In this document: piece after piece, positions 13,579 through 25,237 of the stretch
How positions within the stretch are numbered: position 1 is the first letter of the stretch
Layout: each line of letters starts with the position of its first letter
From: Phycomyces blakesleeanus NRRL 1555(-)
Taxonomy: Eukaryota > Mucoromycota > Mucoromycetes > Mucorales > Phycomycetaceae
DNA length: 64,000 bases
NCBI RefSeq assembly: GCF_001638985.1
Contig: NW_017265134.1
Location: forward strand, 3,517,800 to 3,581,799
Reading direction: 5' to 3'
Notes under the pieces: model-generated
The model's input: the letters and a program-made list of their open reading frames with translations, nothing else
The model's database searches: none
What the model was told of the DNA's origin: nothing
Program-made: the position numbers and the translations under genes

Positions 13579-15011
13579 ATCAAAAGTTAGAGCTGATATT
13601 TGATTCCAAGAGCACTCAGACACATAGAAATATACGTTTCCTAGTTGCTTTAAATCACAAAATAGTATCTCTTTTTTTCTTTTTTTTTATATAAAAAAAA
13701 AGGCAAGACTGTCCGACATTATTGTTATGAACAAGTGTCACCTATCTCACATTGATCTCATGTTTTTGGCCAAATATTCTGTTAATGTGCTAAACTCTAA
13801 AATATCGGTAAATAATTAACAAGGTGCATTTAGAATATAGCAATAGTAGTAAAGAAGTCTAGGCAATAACAGCATATTCTGATGATGTACTTTATTATAC
13901 CACAAAGGAGACTACATTTCTTAAAAACAAAATTGATTTTTGATTTATTTATTTATTTATTTATTTTTTTGGTTCACAACGAAGAAGTACAGTCGACAAA
14001 CCCGCCTGTAGTTCAATCCCCGATATACCTTGTTGTCTAGCAACTAAATAAATAAATAAATACATGTCTATATACACACAGAGGCATATAAACGTATATG
14101 CGTACAAATATTCATGCACACATACATAAAGAGAAAGAAAAGAGGAAAAAAAGAAAGAAAGATCCTTATTTTCGATGGAAAACAAATCAAGCTTTGTGTA
14201 TCGTGCCTCTATTGAATCATAAAGAGGTCTTTTAAAGAATGTCTTGTAATCAAAACCAGAGTAAGATAAAAATTAATCTCCTCGACTAATCAATACTTTC
14301 AATTCAATACATTTCATTTCAATACATTTCAAGAACCAGCAAAAAGGAGTATCAAAATAAAATGAATGATATAAGGAGAAATGACGCAAATAATTGACAT
14401 CCCCTTTCTTTCTTGATATTTAAAAACAAGTGAAACATATACAAAAATTATTTATGTAAAATGTACTTTGGTGCTTAAAGAATACTATCTTCTTTCTTTC
14501 TTTATTTATTTATATATTTATTTTATACTTTGAAATAAAAGAAAACCATGTGGCCACACACACACTCGCCTACAGAAACTAAGCTTTGTATCCAAGCACA
14601 AGAAAGCAAAAGACATATACTATTTATTTGGTCAAATGTCTTTACAGGATGATCTTTAACCCGATATGTCACAGGGGATCGACAAGGTTGATCAGTTTTA
14701 TGATCCACTCTAAATTCCAGCAAATTATATATCCATGCCTGTATTTATATTACTTGTCAAGCTAACTTTTCAATGTGTTTTATATAATATATAATAAAAT
14801 ATAAATTTATAATTGCTGGTTGCAAGTCCACCTGTAATTTATTGCTATTTTTATTGTTATCTATCTTTTTTTTTTGTACACCAAAAATCAAAAATGAATC
14901 ATTTCTTTGGTTGTAAAGTTTAAGATTACCCTATAGAAAAAAAAAATAGGCGATTTTAGTGAATTGTTGTAAGTCTTCCGGGGTTTAAAGTGTCTTGTAC
15001 TTGAGTTTTAA

Positions 15012-15297
15012 TTAAGCACCAATTTCTACTCCACCATGTTTTTTGCAGTCAAAGCAAAACATCTTTTTCTTAGCTTTTTCAACCCATTGCAAAACTAAAT
15101 ATCAAGTTATTCAAATCTAATGGCTTACCATCGGTAGCTTGGGTGGGTCCTAAGCAGTAACCAGAACATAATTGTTTTATCTTTTTTTGAATTCTAGTCA
15201 GTCTTTGTCTCAAACGACGACCCTCCTGGAGATCTTCTTCTGCTTGTCTTCTAGCACTTACAATTTTAACAGTACGAGTAAATCTATTAGGGTGGGG
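15012..15297 (-). pseudogene. Unidentified basic coding fragment (possible last two exons)
   Basis: Exons 15297-15129 and 15094-15012 join in phase to 83 codons and a stop. The fragment is strongly basic, starting PHPNRFTRTVKIVSARRQ and continuing with an Arg/Gln-rich helix-like stretch (RRLRQRLTRIQKKIKQL). It ends in a cysteine-containing tail with CSGYC and FCFDCKKHGGVEIGA. Codon choice and the good splice site favour real coding sequence. The implied intron is only 34 nt, shorter than any other in the window. Reading through instead gives a stop after about 18 residues. An acceptor at 15299-15298 suggests further 5' exons, but upstream lies the nuclease relic. Family unknown. Confidence 0.4.
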
Positions 15298-15302
15298 CTA
15301 TA

Positions 15303-15626
15303 TTAGTGAGATTTTTCGACTTGCTTAAAGGTTCGAAGGGAAATCTGGGAGCACGAAAAATAGTGCTTGGAAGTACTAAATGTATCAAACAAACAAAGAT
15401 CAAATTCATGCTTACAAAGTAGATATCTAAATACTACACCATTGGTTGGTTCATGACTATGGTTGTGAGATACAAACCAGTTTTTTTTTACCATTAATAC
15501 AGAAGGTCAACCAAATGCAGAACTGATATTGCTTTCTAGACATTCTTTAGCTTTGGATTGGTTAACATAGAAGGAAAGGCGAAACTTGCGGAATAAATCT
15601 TTGGTTGGTTTGAATTTTGGTATTTG
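15303..15626 (-). pseudogene. Degenerate Fanzor/TnpB-like RuvC nuclease fragment
   Basis: One frame, broken only by a TGA at 15507-15509, reads QIPKFKPTKDLFRKFRLSFY, then VNQSKAKECLESNISSAFG, stop, PSVLMVKKNW, then HEPTNGVVFRYLLCKHEFDL and DTFSTSKHYFSC. The order matches the C-terminal half of eukaryotic OrfB/TnpB-related (Fanzor) proteins as I know them from Mucorales: a basic R-F-x-x-Y segment ending in FG, a hydrophobic strand ending in NW/DW, an EP-x-x-G-x-x-x-R-x-L-x-x-x-x-F motif, then DE(F/Y)-x-TSK-x-C-x-x-C starting the zinc ribbon. Here DEF has become DTF, the first ribbon cysteine is lost and a stop ends the frame before the second half of the ribbon. It is therefore a dead relic. 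The N-terminal half was not recognised. The assignment rests on motif order and needs a profile search. Confidence 0.5.
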
Positions 15627-16383
15627 CGTAAAATAAGCAGAGAATAGAGATAATTACAGTAATATAGGCAAACAACAAAGGTATGTAGAGTTTAAAATTC
15701 TTGCCTGTCAATCGTGCTGTCGTTTATAGACTTTTATATACGTGACTTTGACACATGAGAATATAGTACATAATTTACCAGATAAATATAATGATTGATT
15801 GATTGATTGATATAAAGGAGAGCTGCCTAAAGGTATTAATCATTTCGGTAGCATCCTGCAAATACATCAAAATAAGATTTAGTTTTTTGTATCTGTATTA
15901 GCGTTTTATATTCGTTGTTCTGAATTTTGTGTACCTATCACTAAAAACTTACTGAGAATATGCGTGGGTGTGTATAATTTATCTTGAAGAATAGTGCATA
16001 GCTATTGTATTGCTTACAAACCTTCTTCAAGCCTTTTATCATAGGAATTGAATAATAATATTAATATGACTGATTTGAAAGACTTGTAACTTTGATACTT
16101 CTAGAAGTTAGGTTTAGAGTGATATTCAATTATCATTATCTTGGTTTTTAATCCAAAAAGCCATTTTACGTGAATATTGTATGCTAGACTGCTTACATGT
16201 TGCAAAGTTGAACAAAGAGACCAACATATCCTACACAATTATGTATCTTTAATCTGAACTTAAAGAAGCCTTTGCCATCAAAAAGTAATGGCTGTGATTA
16301 CTTTTTAATGCATTGTTGCTTTTTTATTTTGCAAAAGCCTTTTCTTATTTCTCTTTTTTCACAAGGTCTAAAATTATTAAAGG

Positions 16384-16596
16384 TCTTTAAAAGAAACATA
16401 CTTAATAACTATCAAGGCTAGTATTAATAAAATACGAATCGGCGAAGTTGATAAAAGAAAGCAATCTGAGAAGAATTGGCAGAAAAACATCTACATCATG
16501 TACAGTTTGGCTGTCAATATTGCTCGCATGCTCATTAGAGATCTCAGTAGATTTAGAGAATCACAGGGAATCTGTCTTCTTGTTTTTCAAAAGTAG
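16384..16596 (+). pseudogene. Orphan coding-like fragment
   Basis: This is 71 codons without an internal stop, ending at TAG. It includes KIRIGEVDKRKQSEKNW and NIARMLIRDLSRFRESQG, followed by a hydrophobic end. It begins after a plausible acceptor (TTAAAG). The amphipathic, charged composition is unlike the surrounding A+T-rich DNA. No family is recognised and no convincing partner exons were found, so it may be an exon of a decayed gene or a chance frame. Confidence 0.25.
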
Positions 16597-18477
16597 GGAT
16601 CAGGCATATCAATGTTAACACAAAGCAGGTTTATACTCTTCGATAAAAGAATCAATTAAGCAATATACATGCCTTCATCAATATTATAGTATTTAGAGAA
16701 TAGCCGTTTTTTTAAGATAAAAAATGTAAAAAGTATTACATAGAAATAGATATATGTAAACTGTTTAGTAAATTTATAGCTTAAACTGCTATTAAATATC
16801 ATAAAATTTAGTACTTCTTCTTTCCATACTTCTTTATATTCAACTTGTTTTATTCTGATCAATAAAAACTATAAAATTCCAATATAAAACCGTGTATTTG
16901 TTGAGCCAATTGTGAGAATAGAGATACCTAAAAAAAGGTATAAACTTGCCATATTTAGAATATTTGATTGGATTAGATGCAAAAATAATCTGAAATCCTA
17001 TAAATCATATTTGACATAGTTTGAAATCTCATAAATAGTATTTGCCCAAAAGTAAGGCTGACAGGTTAATGTCTGGCATGTTATTGGTCTAGAAGAAAGT
17101 TGCAGGTTGGCAACTTTGTTGCAGGTTCGGGGTTTAAGCGATGCCATTTCCTCACAGTGTTTCTTACAGTGATTAGTGGCCAACCCAACTCAATTTGATC
17201 CAGAATCTCGTTTCTTTTATTTTATTTTATATATTTCGTTTGGTATTTTACACATTTGTATGAAAAATAAATAAAAGGTTTCAATATTTTCACTGTTTCA
17301 AAATAAATATAACATATTCACAGGCATTCTTATATTTCTCTATGTACACTTTTTGCGTTTCGAGTCTTATAATCAGCTTATATACTGTATTATAAAAAGA
17401 AACAATGAAAATCTTGTAGTAGCACACCTTTTAGGGAATATCCATTGATAAAGATCATTAATCTTATTAGGAATTGTATATATACATATACACACCCATT
17501 AAAGAATCCACAATACTAGATTAAATATTTTCAGTCAAGTTTTGTATTGTATTCTTGGAGGTTTAGGTATACAAAGTGTGGACATATCTTTATATACATA
17601 TTTTTTTTATTACAAGAAACAAACATGTATTCAAGTCCATATGATTCTAGAGTATAGTTTTATGTATAAAAGACGACATCAATAATAAAATACAACATTT
17701 TCAAAGCTACCTATATTATAGATCATATATATCAATTGATTTATTGTTTTATTGATCGAAATTGAAACATATGTATCTTTTAGTAATAAGACTAATACTG
17801 ATAATGGTAGGAATGGTACATTATCATATAAAGAAAGAAAAGAATATATATATATATGGAAATAAAGAAAAAAATGAAGAAAGGAGGAATTGAATTCATT
17901 TACACAGCTTTCCCCCCTTGTCAAGTAGCCGTAACAGCCGTAGTAGCAGTAGTATTAAACCTTAGTAACAGTCAAGCGGTGGCATTAGAATTAGAATTAT
18001 CATTAGAATTTCTAACAGCAACAGCAGCAGTAACAATATTCTTCTTCTTTTCACCTCCCTTCTTCTTCTTCTTCCTTGAGAAACAGCAAAAAACATCAAT
18101 AGTATATAAGTATATATATATATATATATATACATGAGAGAGAGAGAGAGTAGAATGAGGAGTAAGAGGTACAAATAATTGATATTATCTATACCTAAAA
18201 AGTGGAAGAATATGAATAATATGATGCGTCTATAATACTATAGACAATTTGAATGAAAAATAATGCAGGTGCAGGTCAATGATTAAAGAAATGTGTGCTA
18301 CACATACAATTTTGTGTAAAAAGAGGGAGAAGAGAAAGAAGAAGAAGAAGAAGAAGTATAATAATGAAAATAGTGATAGTAACTGTAGTAGCTGTAATAG
18401 TAAGTAATGGCAACTTGATTGATTGGTCGAGTGGTTGATTGATTGAGTGATTGATTGATTGATTGATTTTTTTTCCA

Positions 18478-20649
18478 CTAGTCAGCAAACCAAGCTAAAT
18501 CCATGGCACCTAGATCTTTTGCGTCTTTTATGATGTCATGAACCATATCACCAAGTGAGCGATAATTGTTGCGATGGATTGAGCCACTCATTGGTAATGA
18601 AGGTCCTCCAGTTGCTCTGCGGGATAAGTTATGACGAAGATGCAACTCTTCAGCAATGTCAAGAAGATGAGGGTGAAGTTCTGGGTCATGTTGGGTCTCA
18701 TTGTAGAATTGTAATTGTGGTTCGTATTGGTAGATTGGCGGAATCGAAGAAAGTCGTCGAGCTGCTGCTGCTGCTGTTGGTTGCTGCTGCTGCTGCTGCT
18801 GCTGCTGTGGTTGTGGCTGTTGTGTTAGTGCTCCTGGTAACCCATCCCGAGTGTTTGGCCAACGTACGGGGTTGTTCCGCCGCAGATTCAGTGCAGCCGG
18901 ACCAACATTTTGAATATTGGACTCTATGTCTTCGGGATTTTGTACAAAGTAGTTGAATGTGTGCGGCATGGGTGGCCGAGGGGCGTCTGGTAAAAAGCTG
19001 GCCTGGTCTGGTTCATAGGTAAAATGGTTGTCCCCTAGAGATATTGCCACGTTAGAATTGAGATCGACTAGAAAGTCTTGGTTACCACGTCGTAAAAGAA
19101 TAGAGTTGATTCGCAAGGGTTCATTGGGGTTCATTTCCATTCCCATGTTCATAGCAATGTTCATCCGCGCTGCTCTAATCCTTTGTGCCTGTCCCGGTAG
19201 CATAGCTGGCTCGTTTATATTATTTCCACCTTGATTATCATCATTATCATCATCTTCATCGTCTTCGTCGTCATCATCCTCATCATCTTCATCATCGTCT
19301 TCATCGTCCTCTTCATCTTCATCATCCTCATCAACTTCCTCTTCTCCCATTTCTACTTCTACCCCGTTAATTGTCTGTATAATGACATGATTAACACCGT
19401 CTATTGGTTCAGCAAGAAATTCGGTTGTCATGGTTCTATCGTCATCGGAATCTAAATGCGAATTACGACCCGTATTGTGGTGATTGTTATTTCTGCTCTT
19501 GCCTACACCGTGGATTTCTAGTACGCTCGAGACCAAACGCTTGACTGTGCATTTAGTCGATCTTCGTGCGTCGATTCGTACGAGACTAGGGCAGTAAGTG
19601 GCCCACATCCAGATCACCTGTGCTGAGATCCACTCACAGCGCTGAGCTTTAAGTTCCTCTATATGCTTGCACTCCCTTCCGATTGCCTTTATGGCTGTCT
19701 CGAGAGAGATCTGGACGTGTGTGAGTCCAGGCTGGATAGCATAATACTGCAGCGTTGAGAGATACTCGCCAGTCTCCTCAATCATACTGTCGGTCAGCAT
19801 AGAAGTGTAGGACAAGTTGAGCGAGGTGAGGTTGTTGCAGTTATGGGCAAGTTGGATCAAAGACGAGGTTGAGATAATGATGGAAGACAGACCTCTGAAA
19901 GACATTGCCCCATTGTCTTCTCGTGCAAGACTTTCAGAGAGTCTAAAGATGCCTGCCGGTCCGCGCATGACGTGTGACATGTTTGGGATTGGAGATGGAG
20001 TTATGCGAGGAGTATTGTTGCCATGGACTAAGCCGGTCACTCTTAAATAAAATTCATGATCTTTCATGACCTCTATTTAAGAGAGAGAGAGAAAATAGCA
20101 TAAATATAAAGTAAGAAGAGAGTGATGATGGTTTTAGCAAGTTAAAATCCAAGAGTAAGGATACATTATATATATATACGACTTCTCTTAATATTGACTA
20201 CGATGAACGGACTTACCTATGGATTTTCCCGAAGATAGATCAACCGAGGTAATAAGGTGACCATATTGGAATGATCTCTTTGTGCGTGTCAAGGTAAGTA
20301 TGAAGATTGCCCATCGGTAGGTGTCGAGTACGATTGGGCGTCGGTAGAGAATAGGCACAGCGCAGGTTAGCCATTGTCTGCATACAAGTGATGATGCATA
20401 GAGGGCCGATTGATGTGAAGAGAGATGACCAAAGATCTCAATCAGTAGTTCTGGAGGGAGGCATGATATGGATGCGGTTCTTTTGACTGGATTGGACAAG
20501 ATTGGTACATCATTTGCTTCATCAGTAAATTTACTGTCAGCGGTGTTGGGAGCAGATTGCTCTAGTAGTAGCTCACACCATGACTTGTATGCTGCACGTG
20601 GGACGATCATAAAGTCTTCTTTACTAGGGTTAGAGTTTCTGCTCTCCAT
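18478..20649 (-). CDS. F-box / leucine-rich-repeat-like protein
   Basis: Two exons (20649-20217, 20072-18478) close to 675 codons. Residues about 62-105 form an F-box: CLPPELLIEIFGHLSSHQSA followed by SLVCRQWL. This predicts a substrate adaptor of an SCF (Skp1-cullin-F-box) ubiquitin ligase. Downstream are leucine-rich-repeat-like segments (NNLTSLNLSYTSMLTDSMI, about 224-242; SLVRIDARRS near 307). Then comes an almost pure Asp/Glu tract at about 388-423, a poly-Gln run at about 562-575 and an alanine run, encoded by trinucleotide repeats that may vary in length. The C-terminus (DMVHDIIKDAKDLGAMDLAWFAD) is ordered-looking. The substrate cannot be told from sequence. The start is the first ATG and the F-box position is normal. 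It is a stand-alone gene. Confidence 0.9.
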
Positions 20650-21190
20650 TGATTTAATTTTTTTCTTTCTTTATTTCTTTCTTTCTTTTTTTAGCTATTC
20701 AAAGTCGATATCGTTGTCGTCGTCGGTATCGTCTTTCTTATTTTATTTTATTTTGGTTGGTTGGTTAAAGATAAATATATATATATATAAAAAGAATATG
20801 ATATATAGATATATAGATATATATAATACTATAATATATACTTCTTTTTATATACTTGTTTCTGTGTAAGTATATCTTTATATGTATATACAAGCGTTTG
20901 TATGTATGTGTGTGTGTGCGTAGGTGTTTGAAGAAGAGAAGGGTTTATTCCAAGTAATAGGAAGAAGTATAGTAAAAAAGAAGTAAGCTATTAGTTAATA
21001 TATTTAAAATAAAATATAAAATGTGAGAGGAAGAAAAAGGTTAGGAAATCATAAAGAAATCATTATTTTTATTTTAAAATAAAATAGAATAATATCATTG
21101 GATTCAATTGTGCTTGTGTGAGAAATGGAAAGTTTAACAGTGTGACATTTTGGAGTGACATCACAGGAAGAACATTGATAGAGATTCACC

Positions 21191-21221
<31 letters not shown>

Positions 21222-22578
21222 TACTATGAACAAATGCCTAGGATTTAAACAATTACCAATAAAGATATATATATATATATATAATAAAAAGGATTTACGG
21301 ACAGTTTGGTTTAAATAGCTTAAATATACATATCTGTCTGTTTAAATCTCTTGGTAAATTGAATATGTATTTACATTTATTTTACATCACCAGCAAATTT
21401 TACAGTCAAGTTTCATTTCGATTTTTTTTGTACTTGCTTTTATTTGATCTGATCTTTACTATACAATTAGTCTCCTTCAAAGTGAACCTCCCTAAACTCA
21501 CTTCAATGGATCCATTTTCAACTCTTGCTTTCAACTCCATCTAACATTATATTTTATATGTTCAGTTTAAACAACCGAAATTGAGACTCTTATATTTTCA
21601 TTTGATTTCCTTCCGTTAATATTTATGCTTCTTATCTCATGTACCAGCAATGTGCCAACAACTACAGCACAAAATAATCAATTTCGTTCTTTCTTCTCTA
21701 CCACATACACATGTACATACACATGTACATAATTATATTCTTATGATCTCCGCCATTATCGGTTTTCCGTTTTGTGTTCCCACTGAAACCCGTTCTTGGG
21801 TTAAAGAGTCTTTTCTGTAAATGCCCAAGAATATAAATTATAGAATCATTTTTTATATAAATTTAAATAAATTCACAATTAGACCTCTCAGTCTAATCGC
21901 TTATAATTGACCATCACCTTTCTTTGTTCTTTATTATTATTATTATTCCTTGTACTTTAATAACACGTCTTTAGGACACAGCCCTCCTTTCTTTGCTTGA
22001 CACAAAGGAGATTTTCTTTTGTGATATTGCCACAGTACAGAATTATATGCATAGACAGCTGTTAAGTTTCCTTTGATTCTTTAGGATTTTATCCAAATAA
22101 TTTAACAACAAAGCCTTTCCAATCATTCTTCCTTTGTTTTCTTAATAAAATTATATATAAATATTATTGGCAGTGTTTTCTTTGAATGGTGTACAGAATA
22201 CAATGCACATTAATATTAATATTTAAGGATTATACAATAATAGTTTCTTTTAAAGATCTACATACTATTGAGTAGACAGTCAAAAAAAAAAGATTAAAAT
22301 TAAAAAGTAACTTGAATATTTGAATAAAACCCATACTCCCTTAATTATAATTATTATAGTAGTAATGGTATTAGGTATAAAGGATAAATATCAGTGCAGT
22401 GTATTGTGTCATATTGAAACACCAAAAGTACAAGTTTGGACGTAAGAATAAAATGATATATTTATATATATCAAAAAAAGGGGAATAAATTAGGGCTTAA
22501 AAAGTTAGATATATTCTTCGTTATTATTATTATTATTATTATTATTATGATTATGATGATGATGATTATTATTATTTT
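20650..22578. other. Intergenic between the F-box gene and the EHD gene
   Basis: No gene is supported. The upstream side of the F-box gene (20650-20760) is pyrimidine-rich (TTTCTTTCTTT) with GTCGTCGTCGG. The remainder holds (TA)n near 20777-20830 and 21260-21280, ATTTTTATTTTT runs at 21190-21225 and (ATT)n/(GAT)n at 22523-22575 just beyond the EHD stop. Short frames here lack splice partners and similarity. Confidence 0.55.
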
Positions 22579-24701
22579 TTAGAATTTTCGGTTGGGAAGC
22601 AGTGTGGTTGGTATTTTCTCTGGAAGCGTGCCTCCGTTCTTGACTGCCTTTATCAAATGCATGGCAATAGAGAACTCATCAATGTCCATGTAACCATCAT
22701 CGTCAAAATCAGATAGGGTCCAGATCTGGGCAAGAGTGTCGGTCGGTAGTCCACTCTGAACCAATACTGGCTTGACACTTCCTCCCGGGATTTTTCCCTC
22801 ACGTGGTCCCAGTTGGTTAAAGACCGGAATATAAGAAGCCTTGTCAATCGAAGCAAAGTGCCAGTAAGAAGGAGGTAACTCTCCCGGACTGGCCTGGGTC
22901 TCGAACGGGTTACGCTGCGACTGATCGAGCTGCGGGTTGCTCATTGGGAACATGTGCATCAGGCGCGGCAAGTCCACAGACAATGCCTCGTCTACTCGCT
23001 CAATAAGCTCCTCTTTCAATGGTTTAAATTTGTCCATGTCGTACACTGACAGACTCTGTCGGAACTTCTCTGGATTAGGGAAATCACCAGCTGGAAGATG
23101 GTGTCTTTGCTGGATCTTCATGAACTCTTGTTCTAGGTTCTTCAGCAGGTTCTCCTGCTTCTTCTTTTTGCCAAACATAGCTGGCATTTCTTTCTTTAAA
23201 TGACTGATAATAAGAGCATGAACCTTTTTTTTTATAAAAAAAAATAACAATAAAGAAAAAGGTTAATTAACAAGAATCTTATTTAAGCAACAATTATTAT
23301 TAGTATTATTAGTATTATATTATTCTTACTCTGGCCAGGCGTGCTCTTTTCACAATCTCATTGATCTTTCGAATTGCAGCGTTTCTCTTCAATTCTTTAA
23401 GATCACGCAACAGATCCTTTGATTCTGCTTCAATTAATTCACGGCAATCCTCAAAACTGTTGGGTGGTTTTTCTGTCCAGAAAGAACTCAAGAACACGCG
23501 CATGACTTCGGGTGTCTGTACTACTTTTCCAAGAGACCACATCATGGCGCCATACCTAAACATATCAATCCACATCAATTACATGTACCCAAAAAAAGAA
23601 GAAGCAAGCAAACATGCATTTTCTTTTCTTTATAGATTTTATACTCACACTCTCATCAATTGTTGCTGGTTGACCATGTCACTCTTGTTCAGAACAACTC
23701 GAACCTTTTCTTCCTGGCCACGTAGACTGTGGATGGCCAGTTTGAATTCGTTTGAGATGTCGAGTTTGTGGGAATCAAACATGAGAATGATAAGATCGGC
23801 ACGCTGGGCAAACCATTCAATTACTTGGGTATAATCATAGCCACGTTCGATGCGTTGCTTATCACCAGCCAAAATACCCGGAGTATCTATGATTGTCATA
23901 TTCTCCAATGTAGGCGAATTTGTTTGGGACACCTTTTAATGCTTATCATTAGTATCATTATTCTCTCTCTCTCTTTTTTTTTATTTTATTTTATTTTTTA
24001 CTTGGAATCTTGATAAAAATGCTTGTCCAAATCGATTGAGACCCCGGAAAGGTAAATCTTGGTTAACAGCAGCAGCATTTCCTGGCATCACACGGTCCTC
24101 TTCGCCATGCATAACAGCCACAAATCTATCTGTGGTTGGTTCAACACCAATATGCTCTCCAGGATAAGATTTGTCAAGAAGGTAACGAATGAAAGTTGTT
24201 TTTCCCTGTATTATATAAATATATATATATAAAAATAATAATAATAATTTATAATAAAGAGATTAAAAAAAAATGGCCCTGTAATTTGTCTTTCTTTCTT
24301 TTTGTGTACATTTAAATAAAAAAAAACATTGTTCAAAAGTGTGGTACCGTTGAATATTGTCCAATAAGCAATATAATAGGCTTTGCGTCAATATCAGAGT
24401 CGGTTAATGGTGCAGAATGGAATCCTTTATAATCATGATTTTATTTTATTTTAAAATGACCAAAAAAAAAAAACGAGATTGAGTTTATTTTATTTTATTT
24501 TATTTTATATATTATGTTGGTATTTCAAGGTTTATTTTTTTTTTGTATATATACTGTACCTTCAAAATTATAGGTTGTTTCCAATGGTTTGATTTTTGAA
24601 TTGTAGATCTTCTTGATGCCTTCGATGACCTGACTATATTCATCGTCTCTTAGGGATGAAGGTGAAGGTGAACCTTTTCCTTTCTTCTTTGAAAATGACA
24701 T
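22579..24701 (-). CDS. EHD/RME-1 family dynamin-like ATPase with C-terminal EH domain
   Basis: Six exons (24701-24560, 24424-24348, 24205-24002, 23932-23649, 23555-23330, 23223-22579) give 525 codons, the usual EHD length. EHD proteins assemble on membranes of the endocytic recycling route and bind NPF-containing partners through the EH domain. Visible motifs are the P-loop GQYSTGKT (69-76), DTPG (157-160), NKSD (223-226), the helical-domain landmark [29 protein letters not shown], and an EF-hand loop [13 protein letters not shown] (from 483). Similarity to animal EHD1 is high throughout. An NPF tripeptide occurs at 416-418, just before the EH domain. Starting at the ATG at 24701 gives [10 protein letters not shown]. 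An in-frame ATG at 24725 would add eight residues. Confidence 0.95.
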
Positions 24702-25237
24702 TGAGTGATTCTTAAGAGCAACCAAGCAAGGGAATTAACAGCAATTAAAAAAAAAGAGAAGAAGAAGAAGAACAAAATAAAGGGGAAGGGAGAGAAGAAA
24801 AGACAAGGGAAGGGAAGGGAGAATTACAATAAGAAGAAGAAGAAGAAGAAAATAACAAAAGGGTAGTAGACATAAGGTAAGTTTTTTTTTACATTCCAGA
24901 TAAAGTACACTGTGGTACATTGAATGAGTTTCACCAGCACCTTTTTGTTTATTTTCTCTCTCTCTCTCTCTCTTTCTTACACTCATCTTGTTCTCATTTT
25001 GTCTTTCTTATTACTCTCTCTTTCTTTCTCATATTTTGACTTTTTTTTTTTCATTCTCAAGGTGTTCTAGTTGTAGTCTAATGATTGTCCAAAATGAAGT
25101 AAATAATAATAATGGTAACGATGGTAACGATGGTAACGATGTCAATAGTAATAATAGTAATAGTAGTAATAGTAGTGGTGGTGGTTGTATTAATGATTGA
25201 TAATTATAATAAAGAGGCTTTAATATTAATGTGTATT
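24702..25237. other. Short intergenic spacer
   Basis: About 540 bases lie between the EHD start and the lipase stop, with both genes on the minus strand. It holds GAA-rich repeats (24757-24772, 24830-24850), a (CT)9-type tract at 24955-24974, a pyrimidine-rich run, and repeated GGTAACGAT (25113-25142) followed by AGTAAT units. It must hold the EHD promoter and the lipase 3' end. No discrete signal stands out. Confidence 0.5.

Larger units (their letters stand above)
12795..18477. other. Large intergenic region with coding relics
   Basis: This is 5.7 kb without an intact gene. The ERG3 upstream region (12795-13300) has a pyrimidine/TATTT-rich stretch. 15012-15626 holds two adjacent coding relics, and 16384-16596 a third fragment (listed separately). 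The rest is A+T-rich with (TA)n/(TG)n at 13540-13580, (TTTA)n at 13940-13966, (GATT)n at 15790-15810 and pyrimidine-rich CTTCTT blocks at 18030-18075. I see no tRNA or rRNA. Confidence 0.6.

Noticed and set aside
13975..14060. Possible tRNA (GTTCAATCCC motif)
   Set aside because: The T-loop-like string has no complementary T stem, and no acceptor or anticodon stem can be drawn on either strand.
19028..19455. Ile/Val-rich plus-strand frames
   Set aside because: They are the antisense of the acidic tract of the F-box gene.
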